A stretch of DNA of 64,000 nucleotides from Adenophora triphylla var. japonica. Its lineage: Eukaryota; Streptophyta; Magnoliopsida; Asterales; Campanulaceae. How positions within the stretch are numbered: position 1 is the stretch's first letter; each line of letters begins with the position of its first letter. Below the pieces are notes generated by a model. That model was not told where the DNA came from. It saw only the letters and a program-made list of their open reading frames with translations, and ran no database searches. The DNA is taken from the NCBI GenBank assembly GCA_022495995.1, contig JAFEMH010000738.1, forward strand, positions 431,001-495,000, written 5' to 3'. This document shows positions 21,735 through 31,462 of this stretch, piece by piece. The position numbers and the translations under genes are program-made.

Positions 21735-21977
21735 CTCCATCCGGTATAATGTTCTTAGTTTGACTTGACTCGGGGATTAAGAAAAAGTAAATGTCGTGAG
21801 TATGGAAAGTAAAGTAGGAGATATAAAGTGGGCAAAGAGTTTTTGTTGTGAGAATGACAAGTGAGTTTCATTGTTCATTTTAGGCACTAAAGCAACTAAT
21901 AACCTTAAATTAAACTGAGACAAATTAAAAAGAAAAGTAAAAAGAAAAGTAAAAAACTTAATTCGGAAAGAAGGTAG
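21735..21977. mobile_element. Degenerate Stowaway-like MITE
   Basis: The left end CTCCATCCGGTATAATG and the right end (complement reads CTACCTTCTTTCCGAATT) are diverged inverted repeats of the CTCCCTCCG type. TA dinucleotides flank both sides (21733-21734 and 21978-21979). It has no coding sequence. Confidence 0.55.
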
Positions 21978-22247
21978 TACTACATTTTAAACATGAATGA
22001 TTTTGTAAGAAAAAAATAATTTTCATAACTTAATTATAAAGAATGGACTCTGCAAGTGAAATGTTTCATATACACGTTGTATTATTTTGTAATAATATTG
22101 CATACATAATAATACATAATACTGTATACTAATATAATATAAAATTGATGATAACAGGTGGCAACAGTGGTGATAGGATTCATTATTGAGGATGATTTAT
22201 CATAATTTTTAAATACTGTATAAATAACTTATGAGACATTTAAATTA

Positions 22248-22537
22248 GAGTAAGTTTTAGGAAAAAACTGTTTCTCCATAAGTTATAAAAATGTCACTTT
22301 CATTCTTAAAAATATTAAGTTTAGACCTTAAAACATTGAGTTTAGGTCTTAAAATACCTAGAAAATAAAATAGTGAGTTTAGACGTTAAAACAAAACAGT
22401 GAGTTTAAGCTAGAAAATAAAATAGAGAGTTTAGGCCTTAAAACAGTGAGTTTAGGCTTTAAAGCACCAAGTTGATATATTTAAAAACAAGATTTTTTAT
22501 AATTTATGGAGAAAAAGGTTTCTTCCAAAGTTTTCTG
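22248..22537. mobile_element. Mutator-like MITE, copy 1, 290 bp
   Basis: Long inverted ends share TTTCTCCATAAGTTATAAAA (left) and the complement of TTTCTCCATAAATTATAAAA (right). A 9-bp direct repeat, TTTAAATTA, flanks it (22239-22247 and 22538-22546), as in Mutator-like elements. Inside are several repeats of the form GTGAGTTTAGGCCTTAAAAC. An inverted relative lies at 24588-24863. Confidence 0.75.
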
Positions 22538-22733
22538 TTTAAATTAATAAGAAACTTTTTGAGAGAAAGTAATTTGTTCCAAAAGTAACTTACTATTATT
22601 ATTATTAGGTATAAAATTTCCTATTTTTAAAGTAGTGAGAAAAATATAAATACGACAGATGAGCAAAAAATGAAAAATCAATCCAACTGCTGAACTTCTT
22701 CGCTCCCCGAGTTGAGTTACAATACGGCTGGCC

Positions 22734-23804
22734 ATGGCGGCTGTTCACTCAGCAACTGCCGTCTTTCATTTTCCGGCGGCGAGAAAACCGCCGGCACTCG
22801 GTTTCTCTTTCTCCACTCGATTCCCTCCACAACTCACCAAATTCAAAAACTACCCCCAAACCAAAATCTTCAATACCCTACCTAAACCCTTATCTAATAC
22901 CCAAACCCCCGAATTAACCCCCACAAACCCATCAATTCCCGCCGACTCTCCGCTCCCACAACAAACCGCCGGTACGGAGGTCAAATTATCAGTCCCAATT
23001 GAACAACAGCCGGTTGCGGAGGTCAAAGTCTCCGTCCCAATCGAACAACAGCCGGCGTCGGAGCCGTCTTCGCAGTCAAATTCTCCGTCCGACCAGTCTA
23101 GTGAGGGTTTGAATGGATTTGAGCTAGTTGAGAAGCAGCCTTCCGACCAATTTTCCGGCAAGGAGACGAAGGAGTTTATTCCAGTTGAACAAAAGCGTTC
23201 GAGATTCGACATTTATAGATACCTCAATGAGAAGATTGAGGAAGCTGAAAAGAGAGAGTATTCATACTGGCAATCATTGGGCTCACCTCAAACTGGAATT
23301 GAATTTGCTGGTAATAAATTTTCAATTCCTTCTGTAGTTCAAATTGGGTTTAGTTTTATTGCAGCCATTGTTATTGATCTTGTTTGGTCTATTTCAATGG
23401 CGAGAAAACTTGATGCCATGGCAAAGAAAAAAAAAGGAAAATCGGATATCAATGATAGAAAAAACACAACAATATGGGAACGTTGGGCGGAAAGAAAACG
23501 AAAGAGAAATGAGGTGAAAAATGAGGGAAATGTAGCCATTGATGAGTCTACCATGGACAAGAACAATGTTGAAACTCAAGATTTGGCCAAGGAAGCACAG
23601 GAAGAGGAAATTTTAGGGTTGAAGGGAAATGATGTTAAAAATGAAGGAAATGTAGACTTTGACAAGTCTGCCATGGATAAGAAAATTGTTGAAACTCGAG
23701 AGTTGGCCAAGGAAGCAAAAAAGGAGGAAAATTTAGGGTCGAAAGGAAATGGTTCAGATGAAGATGATCATGTTCTTGAAAGCAAAATCAAGAAAGATAG
23801 TTGA
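22734..23804 (+). CDS. Plastid-targeted single-pass membrane protein, truncated tandem paralogue
   Basis: The product has 356 residues. The N-terminus (MAAVHSATAVFHFPAARKP) is rich in Ala, Ser and Arg and looks like a chloroplast transit peptide. A Pro/Gln/Ser-rich region follows, then one membrane segment (VVQIGFSFIAAIVIDLVWSI, about residues 203-222) and a charged Lys/Glu tail. The tail holds a 40-residue tandem duplication starting VKNEGNV (DNA period 120 bp, 23514-23753) with the motif MDKKIVETRELAKEA. The 5' flank, start and membrane region match the gene at 25699-28855. This copy stops before the C-terminal domain encoded there by exons 2-4. It may be a functional short form or a degenerating duplicate. 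The family looks like that of Arabidopsis EMB1703, a tentative recollection. Confidence 0.75.
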   Translation: MAAVHSATAVFHFPAARKPPALGFSFSTRFPPQLTKFKNYPQTKIFNTLPKPLSNTQTPELTPTNPSIPADSPLPQQTAGTEVKLSVPIEQQPVAEVKVSVPIEQQPASEPSSQSNSPSDQSSEGLNGFELVEKQPSDQFSGKETKEFIPVEQKRSRFDIYRYLNEKIEEAEKREYSYWQSLGSPQTGIEFAGNKFSIPSVVQIGFSFIAAIVIDLVWSISMARKLDAMAKKKKGKSDINDRKNTTIWERWAERKRKRNEVKNEGNVAIDESTMDKNNVETQDLAKEAQEEEILGLKGNDVKNEGNVDFDKSAMDKKIVETRELAKEAKKEENLGSKGNGSDEDDHVLESKIKKDS

Positions 23805-24241
23805 TGGTTAGATTCTATGGTGTTTGATCTTTTCCTTTTAGGCTTTGTACTAGTTCTTATAGTTGAAGCAAGATTGGATTGAACGAAGATTAGGGATTAT
23901 AGTTTTAGCTTGTATTCTGTTTTCAGGTGTCTTTAGTTAGCTATTAACGATTATGGGATGGAGGGAATATTGGTAACGGAATTTGGCCGTTCAAGAATGA
24001 AAAGTTGCATCTTCCCGGACTGCTTGTAAGTTGTAAGTTGATTATTCACAATCCGAGCATTATATTTGTATTTTTTGCTGCTCCATTTTATTGGGTTCTG
24101 ACATTTGCTCTGATTGAAGGAATGTTGTTTAGGAATGTAAAAGAAAAGAAACTATAACAATGAACATGTTTCTGCTCCTTGTTTTGGCTAAAAGGTTGCA
24201 TATTTTATGTATGCTCATTTCATTTGTACATCCTGGGACAC
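23805..24241. other. Intergenic, 3' flank of the truncated paralogue
   Basis: This is non-coding sequence following the stop. It probably includes the 3' UTR. I found no counterpart of exons 2-4 of the longer paralogue here. Confidence 0.4.
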
Positions 24242-24453
24242 GGAATCGTTGCTCCCATCAATCCGCTACTCCCAACAACCGAGATTCGGTCACATCTATC
24301 ATTATGCGAGATAGATAGGTGATAGAAATGGATTGGAAAGATCAAAGATGTGGGTTCCACTGAACACACAATTCATCTCGGTCATTCATCTCGCAAAATG
24401 CGAGATGTGGCCAAATCTAGTTGGTCAACAATATTGAAGGGAGCAACAATTCC
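24242..24453. mobile_element. Short MITE, 212 bp
   Basis: The ends GGAATCGTTGCTCCC and GGGAGCAACAATTCC are inverted repeats (14 of 15). The interior has further small palindromes around GCGAGATAGATAGGTGATAG. No clear target duplication was found, so the superfamily is undetermined. Confidence 0.7.
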
Positions 24454-24587
24454 AAATCCGTACATGAGGTTTGTGCTCTTGACAATAAGTAACAGAGATA
24501 ATCTCAATCCGCTAATGATTAATCAGGTCGAATGTTCACATTCTTACAAAATATGTTATGACTTTGTATGTAAATTTTATCAAAAAA

Positions 24588-24863
24588 ATTTGGGGTAAAT
24601 CTGTTTCTCCATAAGTTATAAAAAATAATGTTTTTAAATATATCGACTTGGTGTTTTAAGGCCTAAACTCACTGTTTTAAGGTCTAAACTAGCTATTTTA
24701 TTTTCTAGCTTAAACTCACTGTTTTAACGCCTAAACTCACTATTTTATTTTCTAGGTATTTTAAGGCCTAAACTCAATGATTTAAGGTCTAAACTCGATA
24801 TTTTTAAGGATGAAAGTGGGTTTTTTATAACTTATAGAGAAACAGATTTCCCCTAAAACTTAC
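24588..24863. mobile_element. Mutator-like MITE, copy 2, inverted relative to copy 1
   Basis: The same ends (CTGTTTCTCCATAAGTTATA) and the same internal AGGCCTAAACTCACTGTTTT units appear as the reverse complement of 22248-22537. The two copies flank the truncated paralogue. The target duplication is unclear here. Confidence 0.72.
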
Positions 24864-25009
24864 TTTTTTTTTATTTATGTATAAAATATATTGGAGCTTT
24901 AAAAATTATGTTTATACCAAATTATATATGCAAAAATATATTTTTCAAGATTTCGAGAGGATAATGTTAGGAGCATTGGATTAAGGTAAAACTAAATCTT
25001 AACCCTTCC

Positions 25010-25089
25010 AAAAATATTGTTACATTTTCTTCTTTCATTTATTTTTTAAATAAAAAATAAATGAAAGAGAAAAAAGTAACAATATTTTT
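25010..25089. repeat. Near-perfect AT-rich hairpin
   Basis: AATATTGTTAC at 25013-25023 pairs with GTAACAATATT at 25076-25086. The intervening sequence continues the symmetry (CTTCTTTCATTTATTTTTTA against AAATAAATGAAAGAG) around a centre near 25049, giving arms of about 37 bases with almost no loop. It is likely the core of a foldback transposon remnant. Confidence 0.75.
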
Positions 25090-25698
25090 TTTACAAAATG
25101 TAAGAATATTTTTGGGGATACCGGTCCACTCCACCTAAGGTATAAGTCTAGAATTACTCTTATATTATAGGCATAAGAGTATAAAAAAATCTATATTTTT
25201 TAAAAAAATAATAATTTTTTTATATTTTATTAACTAGTCTACTCTTATAGCTAATAGCTAATGTATAAAACTAGAAAAAATAAAAATAAATAAAAATAAA
25301 AATTATTAAGCAGTCCGCTCCTATATCTAGGTATAAGAGCAGGTCAAAGGTTGTTGGGTTTACAAAGAATTCTGATTTGGGTCTCGAGTGTTTGTGGGTT
25401 TTAATAAATCACGTGGGTTCTTATAGGTTTTGGTTTGAACTGAGGGAGCCTTAAGTAATTAAACCTATTTTTGGAAGGTTAAATGATTGTAAAAAATATT
25501 ATATTTTGGGGGGTGTATTGTCATAAAATAGATTAGGAGGATAATCCCGTTCACTTAATGTAAATCAAAGGGGTATCTATAACTTACCCATTTTTTTTTT
25601 CCTTTTATCCATTTGGAAAAAATCAAAAATCAATTCAAGTCTCGCTGAGTTTACTCCGACTGTTGAGTTACAATAGCGCCGCTTCTTCCTACTTAGCC

Positions 25699-28600
25699 AT
25701 GGCGGCTGCGCACTGCGCCACCGCCGCCACCGCCGCAACCATTTCCTTCCATTTCCCACCGGCAAGAAAACGTTCTGTAATAGTTTGTGCTAACTCCACT
25801 GGATTCCCATCAAAACCCACCAAGAGAAAAAACTATCTCCGTCCCAAGATCCTCAAAACCCTCACTAAACCCCATCCTATCCCTCACCAAATTCCCCCTG
25901 AAAACCCATTTATTCCCATTGAATCACCACCTGAACAACAGCAACAGCAGCAACTGGAGTTTACATCTGACGAATTTGTCATCCAAGAGCTGCCGGAGTT
26001 GGATGTTGACCAGTTCGCCGGAGAAAAGAATGCGGTTTCTGAAGTGGGGGAATTTTCTCAGTCAGAAGAAACAATAAGCTCACATGAACTTGTAAAACCC
26101 GTTGCTGGTAATCCCTTTTCTAATTTTTCCATATTTCAGATTGGGTTAAGTTTTGTTGGAGCCTGTGTGATTGATATCATTTGGTCAATGTGGATGGCAA
26201 AAAAAGTTAATTCCAATGAAAAGGATCAAAATTTGGGTGTCATCGATGGAAATGACAACCCGAAATCAGAGCTTTTGTTGAAAGAAAATAATGATGGAAA
26301 TAACAATCCAAAATCGGAGCTTTTGTCGAACCAAAATAATGATGGAAATAGCAAACCAAACCCAGAGCTTTTTTCGAAAGAAAATAATGATGGAAATAAT
26401 ATACCGAACTTGGAGCTTTTGTTGAATGCAAATAATGATGGAAATAACAAGCTAAACTCGGAGGTTTTGCTGAAAGAAAATAATAATGAATACAACAAAG
26501 CAAAATCGGAGTTGTTGTTGAAAGAAAATGGAAACTCGATAGGCATTAAGAACGAAGGAGCTGTACATTATGAATCTGAAATGGATAAGAAAATTGCTGA
26601 AATTCGAGCGTTAGCAAGGGAAGCACGTGAAAAGGAAAAGTTAAAGTCGGAGGGAAAGGGTGTGGATGAGGAGGAAGGAAATGAGGATTACGAAGATGAC
26701 CTTGTTCCAAGAAAATTGGATAAGAGTTTTAAGAAGAAGCCGTTGTCACCAGCAGATGAAGCAAGGAAGACATTGATGTTTAAGAAGAAGCATAGGTTGA
26801 AAAGTCTAGGTATTGATGCAAAAGATACTAAACCGAAGGGATTTATGGGCAGGCAAGATCATGGTGGGACAGTGATAAAAACGAATGGGAAATTACAAAA
26901 TGGCTCTGCTAATGTTAATGATTTTGGTGTGTTGGATAGAAATGAGCAGTTTGACCTACCAAGAGTTGACTTAATTGATAATGTTTCTACTATGTCTTTG
27001 GAAAAAGACACGGGACGGAAACTGCCAGAAAAAGAAACTGCAAGAATTCAGAGCAGTCCAAGGAAGAAGATTGTTAAGGAAAGGGCACACACAAAACGAG
27101 CAGTGACAACAACTGAGCAGCTAAACCAGTCACAAGGTCATGTGTTGGGAAGTTCTTCTGTGTCTTTGGAAGAAGACAAGGGAAGGAAATTGCCAGCAGA
27201 AGAGAGTATACAGATTCAGGGTTCAAGGAAGAAGTATGTGAAGGGAAGGAGACGGACAAAACCCAGTGTGACAGCATCTGAGAAGAGTGCCGGTAATGTT
27301 CTTAAAAGTACTCTACTGGGTTCTCTTTTGGTTAATTTTGCATCATTTGAGTATTTGTCGTAATTTGTTAGAGATTGTTTTTCTGATTATTTTTCGGTAA
27401 TCTCAGTTACTCTTCTTTCCTTTTCTGTATTTCACTCAAAGAATGACCTTATCTATCTTTTTAGTTTGTGATTTTTCTTAGAGAGTCTTGTTTGAAAAAA
27501 CTAAGATGTGTAACTTTCTAAGTTCCCAAATACATACTCTACCTTAAACGTAAAATAGAAGGGGGGGGGGGAATCTGCTTAGGGTATTTGGAAGCATATT
27601 AAATTTCAAAATAATTTCTATTGTGGACTCTTTAAGCGGAAAATATTACCCCCTCTCCCAGAAAGCAGTCCCATTTGACATGTCATTTTTATGGAGTATG
27701 CTTGACATGCTTGTACCTTATTAACACTACATTGCAATTACTATTCTCTTAGGATTGCAAAAAAATAAATGATCACGTTCAGTTTATCCAATACTACATA
27801 CAGAGAAATGTTATAACTCAAATCGAGTCGCAATATGGAACTTTTTCTTGAACAGCTGCAAAATTGTTTGAAGTGTGGTCTGACATAAGTACTATACAGA
27901 GTATGTTTTACCTCAATTCACCGTACAATCTCTGTGATTGTTATTATTTTTTATAAATCACGGGTATTCTGCAGTGCAGGAAAAACCAGTTAGTGTGGAG
28001 GCACAAATTTTTCGGAACTTCATACAATCAGAACGCCATGATATGCAAGACTCGGTGTCCAAGAAACATGATGATTTGAATGGGAATGGAAAATTGAAGA
28101 TCAAAGAAGTTGGAACTGGAAAGGCAAACAGTGGACTCAGTGGCCAGAAATCATACGCCAATACTGATTTTTGGTGGTTGAGTCTTCCGTATGTTTTAGT
28201 AAGTAGAAATTTTTAATCTTTAAGTTCTCACAAAGATTAATCATATGATTAAATCTTCTTCTACCTTTCCTGTTTTTTCTTTTCAACAATAATTAAATTA
28301 GTTAAATGTTCTTTACTCATGGTTAATAGAAAAATTATCAGTTATTCTTACTTGGCTAATTTTATTTCAGGCTATCGTTTTACGAAATAACAGTGAAGGA
28401 GTGACAGGACTATATACTTTAAGGAGCACTTCTCAGGGCATGGGCGACACAATTCATAGCGTTGGTTTTGAAGACCATACCGATGCCACCAATTTCTGCC
28501 ATATTCTTGAATATTTCTTTAAAGAACTCGATGGCTTTAGTGCTGGGATTACTTCCATACCTACGAAAGTGAGAATGTTACTCTATATTTTATCACTCCA

Positions 28601-28855
28601 ATCTTTCTTGTCTCGTGGCATAAAAAATGGACAAATTGCGTGTTGATTGAACACAATTTTTTCCCCCTTCTGTATAGCATTATAAAACAAATAGTTTGAT
28701 GAGATTTTTTTTTTCTTTTGCAGGAACTTGAGGAGTTGTTAAAATCAAAGAACATGAAAGTACTTGTTGTGAAGAAAGGACAACTAGAGCTCTATGCTGG
28801 GCAACTGCTTACTGATGTTGAGAAGGCGTTGAGGTCTTTGGTCAACCAAAATTAA
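25699..28855 (+). CDS. Plastid-targeted single-pass membrane protein, four exons (EMB1703-like?)
   Basis: Proposed exons are 25699-27292, 27975-28198, 28371-28568 and 28724-28855. All junctions are GT-AG and phase-consistent, giving 715 residues. The start (MAAAHCATAATAATISFHF) looks like a chloroplast transit peptide and aligns with the start of the neighbouring paralogue. One membrane segment lies at about residues 146-168 (FQIGLSFVGACVIDIIWSMW). A run of about 20-residue Asn/Glu repeats and a charged Lys/Glu region (MDKKIAEIRALAREAREKEK) follow. Exons 2-4 encode a compact C-terminal domain (WWLSLPYVL ... VVKKGQLELYAGQLLTDVEK). I recall such a domain from the plant EMB1703-type family, unverified. 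No catalytic motif is evident. It is probably a structural or assembly role in plastids. Confidence 0.8.
26244..26550 (+). repeat. In-frame coding repeat, about 60-bp units
   Basis: About five to six units encode variants of ENNDGNNNPKSELLLK. They lie in exon 1 of the four-exon gene, after the membrane segment. Unit number is likely to vary between alleles. The paralogue at 22734 lacks them. Confidence 0.85.
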
Positions 28856-29188
28856 CAAGCTTTCTACCATCACAAGTAGGTTAAAGAGTATGTAGAGGAA
28901 ATTAGCGATAGAGATCTTCTCTTGTTTTCCCGGTTTTTTATATTTACTCTATTTATAGTCGTAGCTCTTCTCAACTAGAAGCTGCCATTGTAGTTTTTTC
29001 GGGTGGGAGTGAGATTTTCCCTTCCAAAATTGATGAAGAAAAGATGTATGCAAATTGATGTAATTTTGGTTACATAAACATGATGTTGTTTGTATGTAAA
29101 TTTTGGTTACCAAGATAATTTATTCAGATTTTACCCAAAGGACAAGAAGCAGCAGTTAAAGAGTGATTTCGCTTAAGGTTCATCATTA
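28856..29188. other. 3' flank of the four-exon gene
   Basis: This is non-coding sequence, probably including the 3' UTR. I see no other feature before the MITE boundary. Confidence 0.5.
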
Positions 29189-29531
29189 CTCCCTCCGTCC
29201 CATTTATATTGATCGGTAAACACAAATGAACTTTGACCAAACATTAATATAAATCAAAGTTTACTTGTCTTCTAGGTTGTACGGATACGGATTCTCGGAA
29301 ACGGATTCGCGAATACGTAATATGGGGATACGTGATTGTTGAAAAATTCCGGATACGGATACATGGGGGTAAAGTGTAAATATTCAAACTATAAGGACCA
29401 AAGAGTAACTATTCAAACTATAGGGACCAAAATGTAAATATCCAAAATAGAAATATTCAACATTCAAAATATAAATAGATGTTTGACAATTGACATAAAG
29501 TTATAAACTGATAAACACAAATAGTCAAAAA

Positions 29532-30120
29532 CTATTCTTCGACATTCTCATCAACTTCTTCACAAATAAATGATTCCAACTCCGGTTCATCTAATGAGAG
29601 ATTCGTCATCTCGAGGAATCCAACATCCTCCATGCTTCCGAACTCATCTCCACAAATATCCCACATCTTGGTCTTCTCACTTTGGTGTTCCGGATTGTTA
29701 CGTGACAAAAGACAGAAATTGTTATGAACAAAGACCAAATGCTCAGCACGTTTTGGAGCTAACTTGTTCCTTCTAAGTGAGTGAACAAATGAATATGTGC
29801 TCCAATTTCTTTCACAACAAGAGGAGGAGGATGGTTGTCCAAGCAATTTCATAGCCAATGTCTGAATAGGTGATCCCTGCCCATAAGCTTCCCTCCATAA
29901 CCGTGGTTCCATATCATCCATCGCCTCAATGGCAGCACTATTATTAAAAATACCTTCGCTCATGGCAAACATAGCATAAGCACAAGTAGCAGCTTTAAAA
30001 TCTTCACTTCCGAACATCCTTTTAAAACATTTGATTCTTTCAGAGGAAACTTTTGAATCCTCATTAGGAGCAACTCTTCCTTCTCCTTCAAGCCATTTCT
30101 TGCTATAGTACCTACATTAA
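29532..30120 (-). pseudogene. hAT transposase C-terminal part (dimerisation domain)
   Basis: The conserved hAT C-terminal dimerisation block is clear: LAMKLLGQPSSSSCCERNWS, then a TYSFVHSLRRNKL stretch and RAEHLVFVHNNF. An acidic tail ends in EEVDENVEE. Open sequence upstream of the first Met (YYSKKWLEGEGRV) belongs to the same exon and starts after an acceptor-like TTTAATGTAG near 30117. The stretch lacks the catalytic DDE part. Confidence 0.85.
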
Positions 30121-30129
30121 ATGAATGTG

Positions 30130-30531
30130 CTACAATCTCAATAGCAGAGTCGCCTTTTCTTTTTTTGGATGTGAACTAAGGGAACGAGAATCCTTGGGGT
30201 TGGGGAATTCCAGGAAGTGGAACTGTCTTAGATTTTTGTAATTCTGATTTCTTTTCCGCTTCTTCATCTCCATCAAAACGGTCATATTTCTACATGCCCC
30301 AATTCCTTTTCCACTAATCTTTAGCAGATGAGATTTAACTCGGGTATAACTACCCACTAAATTCTTATTACAATAATTACATAACCATTTCCTGTTACCA
30401 CCAATACGTGCCTCTTTTTCTATGATTGTTACATACTTCCATAAGGGGTTTTGTTCCTCGTCAATTCCAATTTTGCGAACGGACGAAGAAGCAACGCTAC
30501 CGGAACCAGAACCAGAACCGGAAGATGCCAT
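30130..30531 (-). pseudogene. hAT transposase N-terminal part (BED zinc finger)
   Basis: From the ATG at 30531 a Gly/Ser linker leads to a BED finger (NPLWKYVTIIEK ... RKWLCNYCNKN ... RVKSHLLKISGKG), the DNA-binding domain that recognises transposon ends. After about 75 residues the sequence departs from the family and stops at 30130. This marks the deletion that removed several hundred residues of the catalytic domain. Confidence 0.82.
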
Positions 30532-31253
30532 ATTCAAAATAATCAAATCTGAATAACAAATTAAAAAATAACGTAAATATTTCAAATTTTTTTTATCACA
30601 CAAAGGAAATGGGATTAAACTTTAACGTAAATTTAAGTTATTTTTTCGTGTCTACCTGAACCACAAGCCATTTTCACCGACAGTTTAACCCAAACTAAAA
30701 TGTCTAAAATCAAAGAGAAGCTGAGAGAGAGAGTGAGAGACGCAACGAGACAGAGTCACAGAGGAGACGCGAAGAGGAAGGAATACTGACTGAGAACTAA
30801 CCTGAGTAACCTCGGCGGCGGTGGTGCTAGGGCTTGACGAAGAAGCGACGAAGCGAGGTGGACTGGTGGTCCGGTGGAGTCAGTTGCGACGCGACTTGCG
30901 AGGCCAAGGTACGTCGTCTTTTCGTCTCTCTCAGTCTCTCGCGTCTCTCTCTCTCTCCCTCAATTTATAATTTATTCCCAATTCAGAAGCCAAAAAGGCG
31001 CCGCTACGTAGGCCGTACGAATCTGGTGCCCGATTCGCATATCTGGTTCCCGATTCGCGTATCCGGATTGCGAATCCGAACTTTGGAGAATTGTCAAAAG
31101 CCCCCCATGTGCGTATCCAAAAACGTATCCGACGAATCCGTAGCGAATCCGTATCCGGTGCGAGTCGGATACGCAATTCGCTGGCTGGGAAGAGAATCCG
31201 TGCATCATAGCTTGTCTTGACCAATGTCGCCAATATAAATGGGACGGAGGGAG

Positions 31254-31462
31254 TGTAAGTGATTTTGGTTACATGAATTTCTTTTTCAGACTCTATTTAT
31301 CAGCGATGCTATATATAAACAGAAGTTTTTGCACCAAACTTTTTATTTCAATGAAAAAGCCAAAGTAAAAAAAAAAAAATGGCCAAGTAAGTACATGAAA
31401 TTGAAATATTAGCCCATCTTCATCAGAGCTTGAGAAGCATGAAGGCTATTCTATCAGTCCCT
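31254..31462. other. Short intergenic stretch
   Basis: This non-coding sequence, with an A-rich run near 31367-31379, probably includes the 3' UTR of the minus-strand gene that ends at 31463. Confidence 0.5.

Larger units (their letters stand above)
29272..31210 (-). mobile_element. hAT transposon deletion derivative, 1.9 kb
   Basis: An 8-bp duplication, CTTGTCTT, flanks it (29264-29271 and 31211-31218). The ends CTAGGTTGTACGGAT and (complement of the right) CTATGATGCACGGAT are imperfect inverted repeats. Both ends are rich in GGATTCGCGAAT-type repeats. On the minus strand it keeps the two ends of a transposase gene: a BED zinc finger (30130-30531) and the C-terminal dimerisation domain (29532-30120). 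The catalytic middle is missing, so it cannot transpose on its own. Confidence 0.88.
29189..31253. mobile_element. Stowaway-like MITE split by a hAT element
   Basis: The ends CTCCCTCCGTCCCATTTATA (left) and TATAAATGGGACGGAGGGAG (right) form inverted repeats of about 23 bases. The left flank is TA, the expected target; the right flank reads TG, probably a mutated TA. Without the inserted hAT element and one copy of its TSD the MITE is about 118 bp. It has no coding sequence. Confidence 0.85.

Noticed and set aside
26226..26546. Minus-strand ORF of 106 codons with Phe/Ser repeats
   Set aside because: It is the shadow of the in-frame 60-bp repeats of exon 1 of the plus-strand gene.
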